Assembly (NCBI GenBank): GCA_014323825.1
Contig: JACONI010000048.1
Span: 1-34,933, forward strand
Length of the DNA: 34,933 bases
Source: Ekhidna sp.
GTDB lineage: Bacteria; Bacteroidota; Bacteroidia; Cytophagales; Cyclobacteriaceae
Reading direction: 5' to 3'
Numbering within the stretch: position 1 is the first letter of the stretch; each line of letters begins with the position of its first letter. The position numbers and the translations under genes are program-made. This document shows, piece after piece, positions 26,084 to 33,566 of the stretch. The notes beneath the pieces are model-generated. The model had not been told where the DNA came from. It ran no database searches and saw only the letters and a list, made by a program, of their open reading frames with translations.

Positions 26084-27610
26084 TTAATAACCCGGATTCT
26101 GATTTAAAGTACCATTAGCAGCATCAATTTGCTCTTGTGGTATTGGCATTAGATTAAGATTAGCATTACTATGAGCGGATTTCTCCCACCACTTAGCACC
26201 CCACTTACCAAAACGGATCAAATCATTTCTTCTGAGAGATTCTATGAATAACTCTCTGCCTCTCTCGGCTAAGAATACATCCTCATCTATTGTAGTAAGT
26301 GTGGAAGCGGATGCACGAGATCTTAGTTGATTTACTAACATAAGAGATTCAGATGAAGCCCAATTTCCATCTCTTCTTGCAACAGCCTCTGCTTTATCTA
26401 GCAATACTCCCCCATATCTAAACAGAGGGTAGTCATTATCCATCTCATTCTGCTGGCCAATTTTAAAAGAAAATTTACCTAATCTGGCTCCAGCCTGCCT
26501 GCTACCACTAGGCTCCAATTCATTAATTGCCGGAGTGTAGTTAACAGGAGCACCGTCTTCATCAGCCGGGTCAAAAGCCACATCTAAAATAGGATTTTCA
26601 TTTAGATCCGTTTGAGGGCCTACTAAGAAGTTATTAGCTTTCCTTGAATCACCATCAGCATAGGAATTATAAAATTCTTCTAATGTAGAATAACCATTCC
26701 ATGGCTGTTCCGCCAAATCATAAGTGAGTTGACTTGGATAGTGTAAGGTCATCTGGGCAAGATTCATGCCGGCTCCGGTGGCCTCATCAAATGGAACGAC
26801 CCAAATGTGTTCTGCATTATCTACGTTATCAGGGGCAAATACGTCTGCATAGCTGGGAGACAACGAATACATTCCGGAGTTAATGACCTCATCGGCAGCA
26901 TCAATGGCTTCCTGCCACTTGGCAGTACCGGTATATACCTCTGCATTCAAATAAAGCCGGGTTAGTAAAGCATAAGCCCCTCCCTGACTAACTCTACCAT
27001 AATCCGGTCTTCCGGTGCCAAGATCAGGGATAGCTGCCTTCAACTCAGCTTCAATGAAGTTGAATACTTCAGTTCGACTTGCTTGATCGGGATCATCTTC
27101 AGATTCAGTAACAATCTTAACACCACCAAAAAGATCCATCAACCTCCAGTAATAATATGCCCTGACAGTTCTAAGTTGAGCCAGTGCTGCTACGTCTGTT
27201 ATTGCATCTATTAACCTGTTAGCCTCAGTAATACCCTCATAGGAGTTGTTCCATGCATTATTAAATGCAGGGTGTGTTGATGTCCACTCATGTCTATGCA
27301 TTCTTAACCAAATACCACCGTCAAACCAATCACCACCTTTCTGCGTAATCACTACTTCATCCGTAGATACTTCCTGAATGGAAAAGTAGTTATTATGGTT
27401 TGCAGAAGATTGTAAAAGAGGGGAAAAAGCTGCATTTATACCGTCAGCAGGCACAGAACCGTTCACATTGTCGGACTGTCCTACACCCGAATTATCAGGG
27501 TCGAAATCTTCTGTGAAATCACCCTGAATATCCTCCTCCAAATCTGTACATCCCAAGCTAAAAATAAGGATGCTTCCTAAAAGTAAATTCGATAAGTTTC
27601 TCATTTTCAT
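26084..27610 (-). CDS. RagB/SusD family nutrient-binding outer membrane lipoprotein
   Basis: This 508-aa protein has a lipoprotein signal with lipobox SLGC (C21), followed by an acidic stretch (TDLEEDIQGDFTEDFDPDN) resembling a lipoprotein export signal for the cell surface. The SusD fold is supported by the N-terminal NAWNNSYEGITEANRLID and RTVRAYYYWRLMDLFGGV tetratricopeptide-like helices. Near the C-terminus are YGGVLLDKAEAVARRDG, LVNQLRSRAS and RELFIESLRRNDLIRFGKW, and the protein ends in LNQNPGY. It caps the SusC channel and captures the substrate. It lies 6 bp after susC in the same operon and ends at a strong terminator. No glycoside hydrolase neighbours are present to indicate a polysaccharide. 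Confidence 0.94.
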   Translation of the reverse strand: MKMRNLSNLLLGSILIFSLGCTDLEEDIQGDFTEDFDPDNSGVGQSDNVNGSVPADGINAAFSPLLQSSANHNNYFSIQEVSTDEVVITQKGGDWFDGGIWLRMHRHEWTSTHPAFNNAWNNSYEGITEANRLIDAITDVAALAQLRTVRAYYYWRLMDLFGGVKIVTESEDDPDQASRTEVFNFIEAELKAAIPDLGTGRPDYGRVSQGGAYALLTRLYLNAEVYTGTAKWQEAIDAADEVINSGMYSLSPSYADVFAPDNVDNAEHIWVVPFDEATGAGMNLAQMTLHYPSQLTYDLAEQPWNGYSTLEEFYNSYADGDSRKANNFLVGPQTDLNENPILDVAFDPADEDGAPVNYTPAINELEPSGSRQAGARLGKFSFKIGQQNEMDNDYPLFRYGGVLLDKAEAVARRDGNWASSESLMLVNQLRSRASASTLTTIDEDVFLAERGRELFIESLRRNDLIRFGKWGAKWWEKSAHSNANLNLMPIPQEQIDAANGTLNQNPGY

Positions 27611-27616
27611 AATTTA

Positions 27617-30568
27617 TTAAAATCCTATGTTTACACCAAACGTAAAAGTTCTTGCAGTAAAATAATTATATCTTCTATCAATACCCGGAGCTAATACATC
27701 AGGTCTGTTGTCCGGCCGACCATCTTCATCTATATCATTCACAACTCCTCCATTGTCAATAGTTCCTAGGTCTTGTAGAACCGGATCAGGATCAATCCCT
27801 TGGTATCCGGTAATTGTAAAGGCATTCTGAACATTGAAGTATAGTCTAATTCTTGAGAATGCCGAAGAATTAGACATATCAAAGCTATATCCCAATGTAA
27901 CATTATCAAGTCTAAAGAAATTTGCTTTTTCAACATACAAAGAACTAAATTGTGCAACTTCTAAATCAGGTAATTGTTCATCCGACTTAATTCTGTTATA
28001 TGAGTTAATAGCTCCGGGATCAATTGGCTCATAAAATGCCCGGTAAGTATTTACCAGACTGTGACCAAACGCCGCTCTAAAGAACATATTCAAATCCCAT
28101 TTTTTGTAGGTCATCTGGTTGGTCCAGCCCAACTCAATATCAGGGATTCCACTACCCAACTGTTCAAAATCTCCCTCGGGAAGTATTGCAGAACCTTGAT
28201 CAGTGGTAATTACCCCATCACCGTTTAAATCTGCGAAGGTCGGAGTGCCGTCATCATTAACTCCTGCAAACCGGGGGCCCCAAATCTGCCCAATCTCCTC
28301 ACCTACAGCGACTCTGATTATATTTGTCCCATTCTGACCGGGTGCCCCTAGATTTCCTCTAGTTGACTCATCAATTTCAAACTCATCCAAAGTTGTTTTA
28401 TAACTGCTTAACACGATACCGGGTGTCCATGAAAAATCGCCAGTATTAACGCTCGTGTAGTTCAAGGCAACTTCAATACCTTGAGTATTCAACTTGCCGG
28501 CATTTTCAACTCTTCTGTTGGTTCCGAATTCAGATGTTTCAACTTCTCTTTCCAAGATAAAATCATTAATATCTCTATTATAAACATCAATAGACCCATT
28601 GATTTTTCCTGCCGAAAAATCTAAACCAAGATTAGTTTCAGCTTTCTCTTCCCATTTCAAATCTTCATTTCCAGCACGGTCAAAACTCACAGTCCCCCCC
28701 CCGTCAGCACTGTATTTATATAAATCTTGGGATAAGCCGGCATCTCTCGGTAAGGATCCCGTTACACCATATCCGGCTCGAAGTTTAAGGGCATTAAAAG
28801 GCCCTGTAATCACATACTGACTAATGTCAATTCCAGCTCCAAATGCCGGGAAAGTACCCCATTGATTATCCTTCCCGAGCTTAGTGGACCCTTCACGACG
28901 AATAGAAGCATTGAAATAAATACCCTTGTCAATTGTTGCGTTCAATCGACCGAAAAATGCAATGATTCGTTCTTCAGGGGATTGGTTGCTAGCTATTTTT
29001 AATCCTGATGCACTACCTGTGACCAAATCTCCGGAGGTCTCCAAAATATTAAATCCTACAATATCCGAAGGAAAATCTCCGGCTTCAACGTATAAATCTT
29101 CATAAGTATCCTCTTGGAAAGAGTAGCCTCCTGTTACTGTTAAGTTTGCATTATCAAATGACTTATCGTAAGTGAGAAAAGATTCAAATAGCGTAAATTC
29201 AGTATCAGAAGTAAACCTCCTGGCAAGACCGCCTCTATTAAGTCCTCTAAAAAATGAAGATTCAGGGTAAAATTCACCATTGAAGTTGTTCACATACTGT
29301 TTGGCGTAGTTTGCAGTAACACTTAGGTAATCTAAAATATCATATCTAAATTGCGCATTAAAATTAAGATTCTTTCTTTTCCCCAAATTTTGGTTCTGCT
29401 CAAGAATAGCCACGGGATTAAAATTATCAAATAAGATTGCTTGAAAGAATTCCCCATTATCTAATCTTATTGGTGCTGTCGGATTGTAAAGCACGGCATA
29501 TCTAAGTGCTTCATTAAATGAGAAATTACTTTCTCTTTCCGTTAATGATATATTAAACTTAATGTTCAGTCTATCATTTAAGGCATAATGATCAATGGCA
29601 GCTCTCGCATTTATCTGGTCAAATCCGGATTTATCAAGAATCCCGTCAATATCTCTAAAGTTTGTTGAAAACCGATACGTAGTATTTTCTGAGCCTCCGG
29701 ATATTGCAATGTTGTGGACATGAGAGATCCCGGTTCTTGTTACTTCGTCTTGCCAGTCTGTGTTGCTGCCAAGATCGTTTCCACCAGCATCTATGTACTC
29801 ACTTCTGGTCATTACAGGCTGATTTCTTGCAACCGTCGCAGCAGCCACGTAAGAGTCATAAGTCGCAGAAATGCCGGCTCCTCCACGCTTCCCTTGTTTA
29901 GTAGTCACTAGAATTACACCACTTGAACCTCGGGAGCCATAAATAGCTGCAGCAGACCCATCTTTTAAAACATTAATGGATGCAATATCATTAGGATCAA
30001 CGTTATCCAAAGAAGCTCCGATTACTCCGTCAATTACCACGAGGGGTTCTGTATTTGAACCTACTGTTGAAATACCTCTTAATCTAATGGTAGGGCTTGA
30101 ATTTGGATCAGAACCCTTTTGGTAAACGCTCAGTCCTGCAACTTTACCTTGAAGAAGTTGAGATGGGTTATTAATGTTTCCGATATTAAATGATTCTTCA
30201 TCTAAACTTACTACTGCACTAGTAATCTCTTTTTTGTCCTGAGTACCGTAGCCGACAACCACCACTTCCTCAAGAAGTTCGGAATCGGATTGCAACGTTA
30301 TATCAAATGTGGTTCTGTTTCCCACCGTTATCTCCTGTGTTACATATCCAACGTAAGAAATAACTAAAATATCATCAGCAGAGGCTGACAAAGAAAAAGA
30401 ACCGTTGAAGTCAGTACTGGCACCGGAGGTTGTTCCTTTAATTTGGATTGTCACGCCTGGAAGACCTTCTCCCGATTCACCATCCAGAATAGTTCCGGAT
30501 ATCGTGTTCTGCGCATAAATAATCATGCAACTGAACAGCATAAAAGTAATTAGTAATATTCGCTTCAT
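27617..30568 (-). CDS. SusC/RagA family TonB-dependent outer membrane transporter
   Basis: This 983-aa protein has a signal peptide (1-20, ending IIYAQ). A carboxypeptidase-regulatory-like domain follows at about 22-93 (ISGTILDGESGEGLPGVTIQIKG) and a TonB-box-like EEVVVVGYGTQ at 100-110. The plug domain carries the SusC signatures IRLRGISTVG, PLVVIDGV and INVLKDGSAAAIYGSRGSSGVILVTTK, and the remainder is the beta-barrel, ending in an aromatic (VNIGF). There is no N-terminal STN domain, so signalling to an anti-sigma factor is unlikely. It imports a bulky nutrient using TonB energy together with SusD, 6 bp downstream. Regulation may involve the palindrome at 30745-30758. The substrate is unknown. 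Confidence 0.95.
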   Translation of the reverse strand: MKRILLITFMLFSCMIIYAQNTISGTILDGESGEGLPGVTIQIKGTTSGASTDFNGSFSLSASADDILVISYVGYVTQEITVGNRTTFDITLQSDSELLEEVVVVGYGTQDKKEITSAVVSLDEESFNIGNINNPSQLLQGKVAGLSVYQKGSDPNSSPTIRLRGISTVGSNTEPLVVIDGVIGASLDNVDPNDIASINVLKDGSAAAIYGSRGSSGVILVTTKQGKRGGAGISATYDSYVAAATVARNQPVMTRSEYIDAGGNDLGSNTDWQDEVTRTGISHVHNIAISGGSENTTYRFSTNFRDIDGILDKSGFDQINARAAIDHYALNDRLNIKFNISLTERESNFSFNEALRYAVLYNPTAPIRLDNGEFFQAILFDNFNPVAILEQNQNLGKRKNLNFNAQFRYDILDYLSVTANYAKQYVNNFNGEFYPESSFFRGLNRGGLARRFTSDTEFTLFESFLTYDKSFDNANLTVTGGYSFQEDTYEDLYVEAGDFPSDIVGFNILETSGDLVTGSASGLKIASNQSPEERIIAFFGRLNATIDKGIYFNASIRREGSTKLGKDNQWGTFPAFGAGIDISQYVITGPFNALKLRAGYGVTGSLPRDAGLSQDLYKYSADGGGTVSFDRAGNEDLKWEEKAETNLGLDFSAGKINGSIDVYNRDINDFILEREVETSEFGTNRRVENAGKLNTQGIEVALNYTSVNTGDFSWTPGIVLSSYKTTLDEFEIDESTRGNLGAPGQNGTNIIRVAVGEEIGQIWGPRFAGVNDDGTPTFADLNGDGVITTDQGSAILPEGDFEQLGSGIPDIELGWTNQMTYKKWDLNMFFRAAFGHSLVNTYRAFYEPIDPGAINSYNRIKSDEQLPDLEVAQFSSLYVEKANFFRLDNVTLGYSFDMSNSSAFSRIRLYFNVQNAFTITGYQGIDPDPVLQDLGTIDNGGVVNDIDEDGRPDNRPDVLAPGIDRRYNYFTARTFTFGVNIGF

Positions 30569-30744
30569 ATATTATAGATTTAAAAAATTTTAATAGTTAT
30601 TCAAGACTTCCTTCATCAATCTATGAATTGTAAAGTTTGAATTAGAAATTTCACATTATTAAGAATTACAAAGTAATTAAACTACTAACATCAATTTTAT
30701 TAAAAATTTGGATTCTAATCACCAACAAAATTCAAAAATTTCAA

Positions 30745-30758
30745 CGCAAACGTTTTCG
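30745..30758. promoter_or_regulatory. LacI-type operator-like palindrome upstream of susC
   Basis: CGCAAACGTTTTCG is a 14-bp palindrome with one mismatch and a central CG, the form typical of LacI-family operators. It lies about 180 bp before susC. No LacI-family gene is in the window. The rest of 30569-30841 has no exact TAnnTTTG box on the susC strand. Confidence 0.4.
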
Positions 30759-30841
30759 GGGGAAAGTGTTGGGATGAGGGCATAAGCAAACAGAACTTTG
30801 GTGGCTTTTTATATAGATAAAACCTCTTCAATCAACGTAAA

Positions 30842-30870
30842 ACAAAAAACCCTGACACATTTAGTCAGGG
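30842..30870 (-). terminator. Terminator of the tRNA pair
   Basis: On the minus strand CCCTGAC pairs perfectly with GTCAGGG (plus 30850-30856 and 30864-30870) around a 7-nt loop and is followed by a T-rich tail. It lies just downstream of tRNA-Arg and should prevent read-through into the susC region. Confidence 0.8.
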
Positions 30871-30877
30871 CTTATAG

Positions 30878-30951
30878 TGATCCGCCCAGGACTCGAACCT
30901 GGAACCTACTGCTTAGAAGGCAGTTGCTCTATCCGGTTGAGCTAGCAGACC
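30878..30951 (-). tRNA. tRNA-Arg (anticodon TCT)
   Basis: A 74-nt cloverleaf folds completely: acceptor GGTCTGC with GCGGATC (two G-T pairs), D-stem GCTC/GAGC, anticodon stem ACTGC/GCAGT with loop CTTCTAA, T-stem CCAGG/CCTGG with TTCGAGT loop, and discriminator A. It reads AGA (and AGG by wobble) arginine codons. CCA is not encoded. It follows tRNA-Ser after 16 nt on the same strand, so both are probably cut from one transcript. Confidence 0.95.
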
Positions 30952-30961
30952 CACGCTCTTT

Positions 30962-31054
<93 letters not shown>

Positions 31055-31073
31055 GAGTGTCTCTGAAAAAAAG

Positions 31074-31081
31074 CAAATATA
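31074..31081 (-). promoter_or_regulatory. Candidate -7 box of the tRNA unit
   Basis: The minus strand reads TATATTTG, matching TAnnTTTG, 19 bp before tRNA-Ser. The nearest TTTG is only 11 bp upstream, so the -33 element is not convincing. A 7-bp inverted repeat (CATCAAA 31090-31096, TTTGATG 31104-31110) lies just upstream. The remaining stretch to 31221 shows nothing else. Confidence 0.35.
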
Positions 31082-31221
31082 AAAAGCTGCATCAAAAAAA
31101 CCGTTTGATGTGTTAATTTCGGCATTACTAATTTAACATAGGTAAATGATTAAATAACAGATAAAAAAGGGTATGGTTACTTAACCATACTTAGCAGCCT
31201 CATGCAATGAACATTGTTTTA

Positions 31222-31292
31222 TTTAAACCTTCAAGGTTTAAATAACGACCGGGTAAATTAACTTTTTGAAAGTTTGAAACTTTCCAAAAGTT
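31222..31292. repeat. Diverged copy of the intergenic repeat family
   Basis: A perfect palindrome TTTAAACCTT-c-AAGGTTTAAA (31222-31242) is followed by a 16-bp inverted repeat with one mismatch and a 1-nt centre (31260-31275 and 31277-31292). Both parts match segments of the 218-bp units at the start of the window: CCTTCAAGGTTTAA and AACTTTTGGAAAGTTTGAAACTT. The middle is shorter and the terminator-like part is absent. The stretch 31293-31405 has no recognised feature. Confidence 0.75.
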
Positions 31293-31409
31293 CCAAAGGA
31301 ACGCAAATCTAATCGGAAGGAATGCAATTGTAACTTGAAGCGATTACCATGCTGATCTCAAAAAAACAATCCATTAAATATAATGAGGTAACAATGCCGA
31401 AAATTTTTG

Positions 31410-31440
31410 TTGTTCTTTGAAGATTATTCAGTTTTATTTG
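31410..31440 (+). promoter_or_regulatory. Candidate promoter of the aromatic amino acid operon
   Basis: TTG (31410-31412) is followed after 20 bp by TTTATTTG (31433-31440), which differs from TAnnTTTG at one position. It would start transcription only a few bases before the leader ORF ATG at 31449. The imperfect box keeps confidence low. Confidence 0.35.
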
Positions 31441-31448
31441 CCCTAACA

Positions 31449-31517
31449 ATGAACAGTAACTATACATATTATAGCTTTTACTTTTTTTATCTGAGTGATA
31501 AAATGGGGTGGCAGTAG
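31449..31517 (+). CDS. Tyr/Phe-rich leader peptide of the pheA operon
   Basis: This is a 22-codon ORF from ATG 31449 to TAG 31515-31517. Within residues 5-14 (YTYYSFYFFY) there are five Tyr and three Phe codons, and a Trp codon is residue 21. Such a run of the operon's end products is the mark of a ribosome-sensing leader peptide, as in pheL or trpL. It lies 66 bp before pheA with a terminator in between. Stalling at the Tyr/Phe codons (31461-31490) when charged tRNA is scarce would expose 31504-31512. No Shine-Dalgarno is visible, which is usual for this phylum. Expression is inferred, not shown. Confidence 0.72.
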   Translation: MNSNYTYYSFYFFYLSDKMGWQ

Positions 31518-31554
31518 TATGTAATCAAGAAAAAATACTAAAAAGGCTTCCCCA
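31504..31554 (+). promoter_or_regulatory. Antiterminator helix of the aromatic attenuator
   Basis: TGGGGTGGC (31504-31512, in the last leader codons) can pair with GCTTCCCCA (31546-31554), with one mismatch and one wobble. The second strand includes part of the 5' arm of the terminator, so the two structures exclude each other. A ribosome finishing the leader at 31517 would cover the first strand and favour termination. A small TAGTAT/ATACTA hairpin (31515-31520, 31535-31540) nests inside. Confidence 0.6.
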
Positions 31555-31570
31555 AACGGAGGTCTTTTTT
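31540..31570 (+). terminator. Attenuator terminator upstream of pheA
   Basis: A 12-bp stem with two G-T wobbles (31540-31551 with 31558-31569) and a 6-nt loop ends in a T-run, only 14 bp before the pheA ATG. A terminator placed directly before a gene, behind an aromatic-codon leader, is an attenuator rather than the end of an upstream gene, since no gene precedes it on this strand. Confidence 0.75.
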
Positions 31571-31583
31571 ATTTATATATAAT

Positions 31584-32414
31584 ATGATGAAAAAAATTGC
31601 CATACAGGGGCTGAGAGGAAGCTTTCATCACGAAGCGGCAAATCACTATTTCGGTAATGCAATAGCATTGGAAGAATGCGAGACGTTTTCGGATTTAGTC
31701 AGGTTTGTTGCTTTAAACAAAGTAGAATATGGCGTAATCGCTATTGAAAATTCTCTGGCCGGCAGCATCCTTCAGAACTATGCCTTGCTCAGAAAAGAAA
31801 AGGTAGAAATTATCGGAGAGGTTGGCTTGAGAGTAAAGATGAATGTAATGGCACTTCAGGGCGTAAATGAAAGTCAGATCGAAGAGTTCCATTCCCACCA
31901 GATGGCTATCCGTCAGTGTGGAAACTATTTTGATCAATTTCCAAAGGTGAAAGTAGTCGAGACCTTTGATACAGCAGGGAGTGCTAAGATGATTGTGGAT
32001 CAACAGCTTTCAAATGTGGCCGCTATTGCGGGCGAATTAGCTGCGAAGGAATACAATTTGAAAATTATTAAGAAGGGAATTGAGGACCATGACCTCAACT
32101 ACACCCGATTTTTGATTATCCGGAAGTCAGGCGGCTCAAAAATTGAAAAGCCTAATAAAGTCTCCGTATATTTTCAGACCAAAAATGACTCGGGCTCTTT
32201 AGCACACACGCTTACCATCATCAGCGGATTGGGGATTAACCTTGGGAAACTTCAATCTCACCCTGTACCCTCCAAGAACTCTTTGTATGGATTCTATGCA
32301 AACCTGGAAATTGATGAATTGGAGCAGTTGGAAGACCTGGAGCGCATTATGAACCGTATGGCACTCACATTTGAGATTTTAGGTATTTACAGAAAGGGGC
32401 AGACACATGGCTGA
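31584..32414 (+). CDS. pheA: Prephenate dehydratase with ACT domain
   Basis: The enzyme converts prephenate to phenylpyruvate, the committed step to phenylalanine. At 276 aa it has a periplasmic-binding-like catalytic domain: GLRGSFHHEAA (9-19), the ENSLAGSI loop and the catalytic T174-R175-F176 (NYTRFLII). A regulatory ACT domain follows from about 190 to 265. The Phe-binding ESRP motif of the family reads QSHP here, so feedback sensitivity may differ. The start could be either of two adjacent ATGs (31584, 31587). It is the first gene of the operon, behind an attenuator, and its end overlaps the aminotransferase by 8 nt. No chorismate mutase domain is fused to it; that activity is on the third gene. 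Confidence 0.94.
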   Translation: MMKKIAIQGLRGSFHHEAANHYFGNAIALEECETFSDLVRFVALNKVEYGVIAIENSLAGSILQNYALLRKEKVEIIGEVGLRVKMNVMALQGVNESQIEEFHSHQMAIRQCGNYFDQFPKVKVVETFDTAGSAKMIVDQQLSNVAAIAGELAAKEYNLKIIKKGIEDHDLNYTRFLIIRKSGGSKIEKPNKVSVYFQTKNDSGSLAHTLTIISGLGINLGKLQSHPVPSKNSLYGFYANLEIDELEQLEDLERIMNRMALTFEILGIYRKGQTHG

Positions 32415-33564
32415 CTCATTGATTTCCAAACGGTTGGAAGGGATAGGTGAGTACTATTTCTCTCAAAAACTTCGTCAGATAGACCAACTGAGAAAAGAAG
32501 GCCACAATATATTGAATCTTGGAATTGGCAGTCCGGATTTAAAACCCCCAAAACAGGTGGAAAAGATGCTCCTCTCCGGAGTTTCCGAAAGCGGCTATCA
32601 TCAATATCAGCCCTATAAAGGTCTGCCCGAGTTAAGATCGGCATTTTCGGGATGGTATGAAAGATACTTCAATACTTCATTGGATGCAGGGAGGGAGATC
32701 CTTCCTTTGATGGGTTCTAAAGAGGGCATTATGCACTCCTGTATGGCTTTGCTGAATGAAGGAGACGAAGTGCTCGTCCCTGACCCGGGCTATCCCTCCT
32801 ATGCCTCCGCTTCAAAATTGGCCGGGGGAATCATCAGACCCTACAAACTGAATAAATCAACTAATTATCTGCCGGATTTTGATGATTTAAAGATGCAGAA
32901 CTTTTCTCGTGTAAAATTAATGTGGGTCAATTATCCGCACATGCCTACGGGGGCAGACGGAAGCGAAGCACTATTTGAGCAGTTGCTCAATTTTTCAAGA
33001 AGGCACCATATCATCATAATCAATGACAATCCGTATGGCTTTATTTTGACAAAGGAGAGAAATAGCATACTAAAAAACCGACAACCGGATGACTTGGTAT
33101 TAGAACTTAACAGCTTGTCCAAGTCTCACAACATGGCAGGATGGCGGGTAGGCATGGTCGGAGGGAATGCCGAATTGATTCAGGCCATACTTACTTTCAA
33201 AAGCAACATGGATTCCGGACAATTCAAACCGGTGATGAGAGCGGCCATAAAAGCCTTAGAGATGGATGAAGAATGGTTCACGCAGCTAAATGCCGTGTAT
33301 GTCAAACGCAGGAAGCGGGTCTTCGAAGTGGCGGATTTGCTTGGATGCTCTTTTGATGCAGAGCAGGTAGGGATGTTCGTTTGGGCAGAAATACCTCAGC
33401 GTGCTTTGAATGGAAAAGCCTTTGCAGATCAACTGTTGAAAGCTTACAAAATTTTTGTGCCCCCCGGTAGTATTTTTGGACCCGCCGGAGAAAAATATAT
33501 CAGGTTTTCACTTTGCAGTGATTTACCTGTTTGGAATGAAGTCTTAGATAGAATTAAAAAATAA
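32407..33564 (+). CDS. Class I/II PLP-dependent aminotransferase
   Basis: This 385-aa fold-type I aminotransferase has a substrate-side segment LNLGIGSPDL (36-45), DPGYPSY (126-132), D207-NPY210 for the PLP ring, the Schiff-base lysine K239 (NSLSKSHNMAGWRVG) and a C-terminal RFSLC arginine that binds the carboxylate. The usual NNPTG motif reads HMPTG (178-182), so the Asn contacting the PLP hydroxyl is Met. It lies between pheA (8-nt overlap) and DAHP synthase (2-nt gap). A role in the last step to Phe and Tyr (phenylpyruvate and hydroxyphenylpyruvate) is therefore likely. LL-diaminopimelate or methionine aminotransferases are close alternatives. Confidence 0.87.
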   Translation: MADSLISKRLEGIGEYYFSQKLRQIDQLRKEGHNILNLGIGSPDLKPPKQVEKMLLSGVSESGYHQYQPYKGLPELRSAFSGWYERYFNTSLDAGREILPLMGSKEGIMHSCMALLNEGDEVLVPDPGYPSYASASKLAGGIIRPYKLNKSTNYLPDFDDLKMQNFSRVKLMWVNYPHMPTGADGSEALFEQLLNFSRRHHIIIINDNPYGFILTKERNSILKNRQPDDLVLELNSLSKSHNMAGWRVGMVGGNAELIQAILTFKSNMDSGQFKPVMRAAIKALEMDEEWFTQLNAVYVKRRKRVFEVADLLGCSFDAEQVGMFVWAEIPQRALNGKAFADQLLKAYKIFVPPGSIFGPAGEKYIRFSLCSDLPVWNEVLDRIKK

Positions 33565-33566
33565 AA

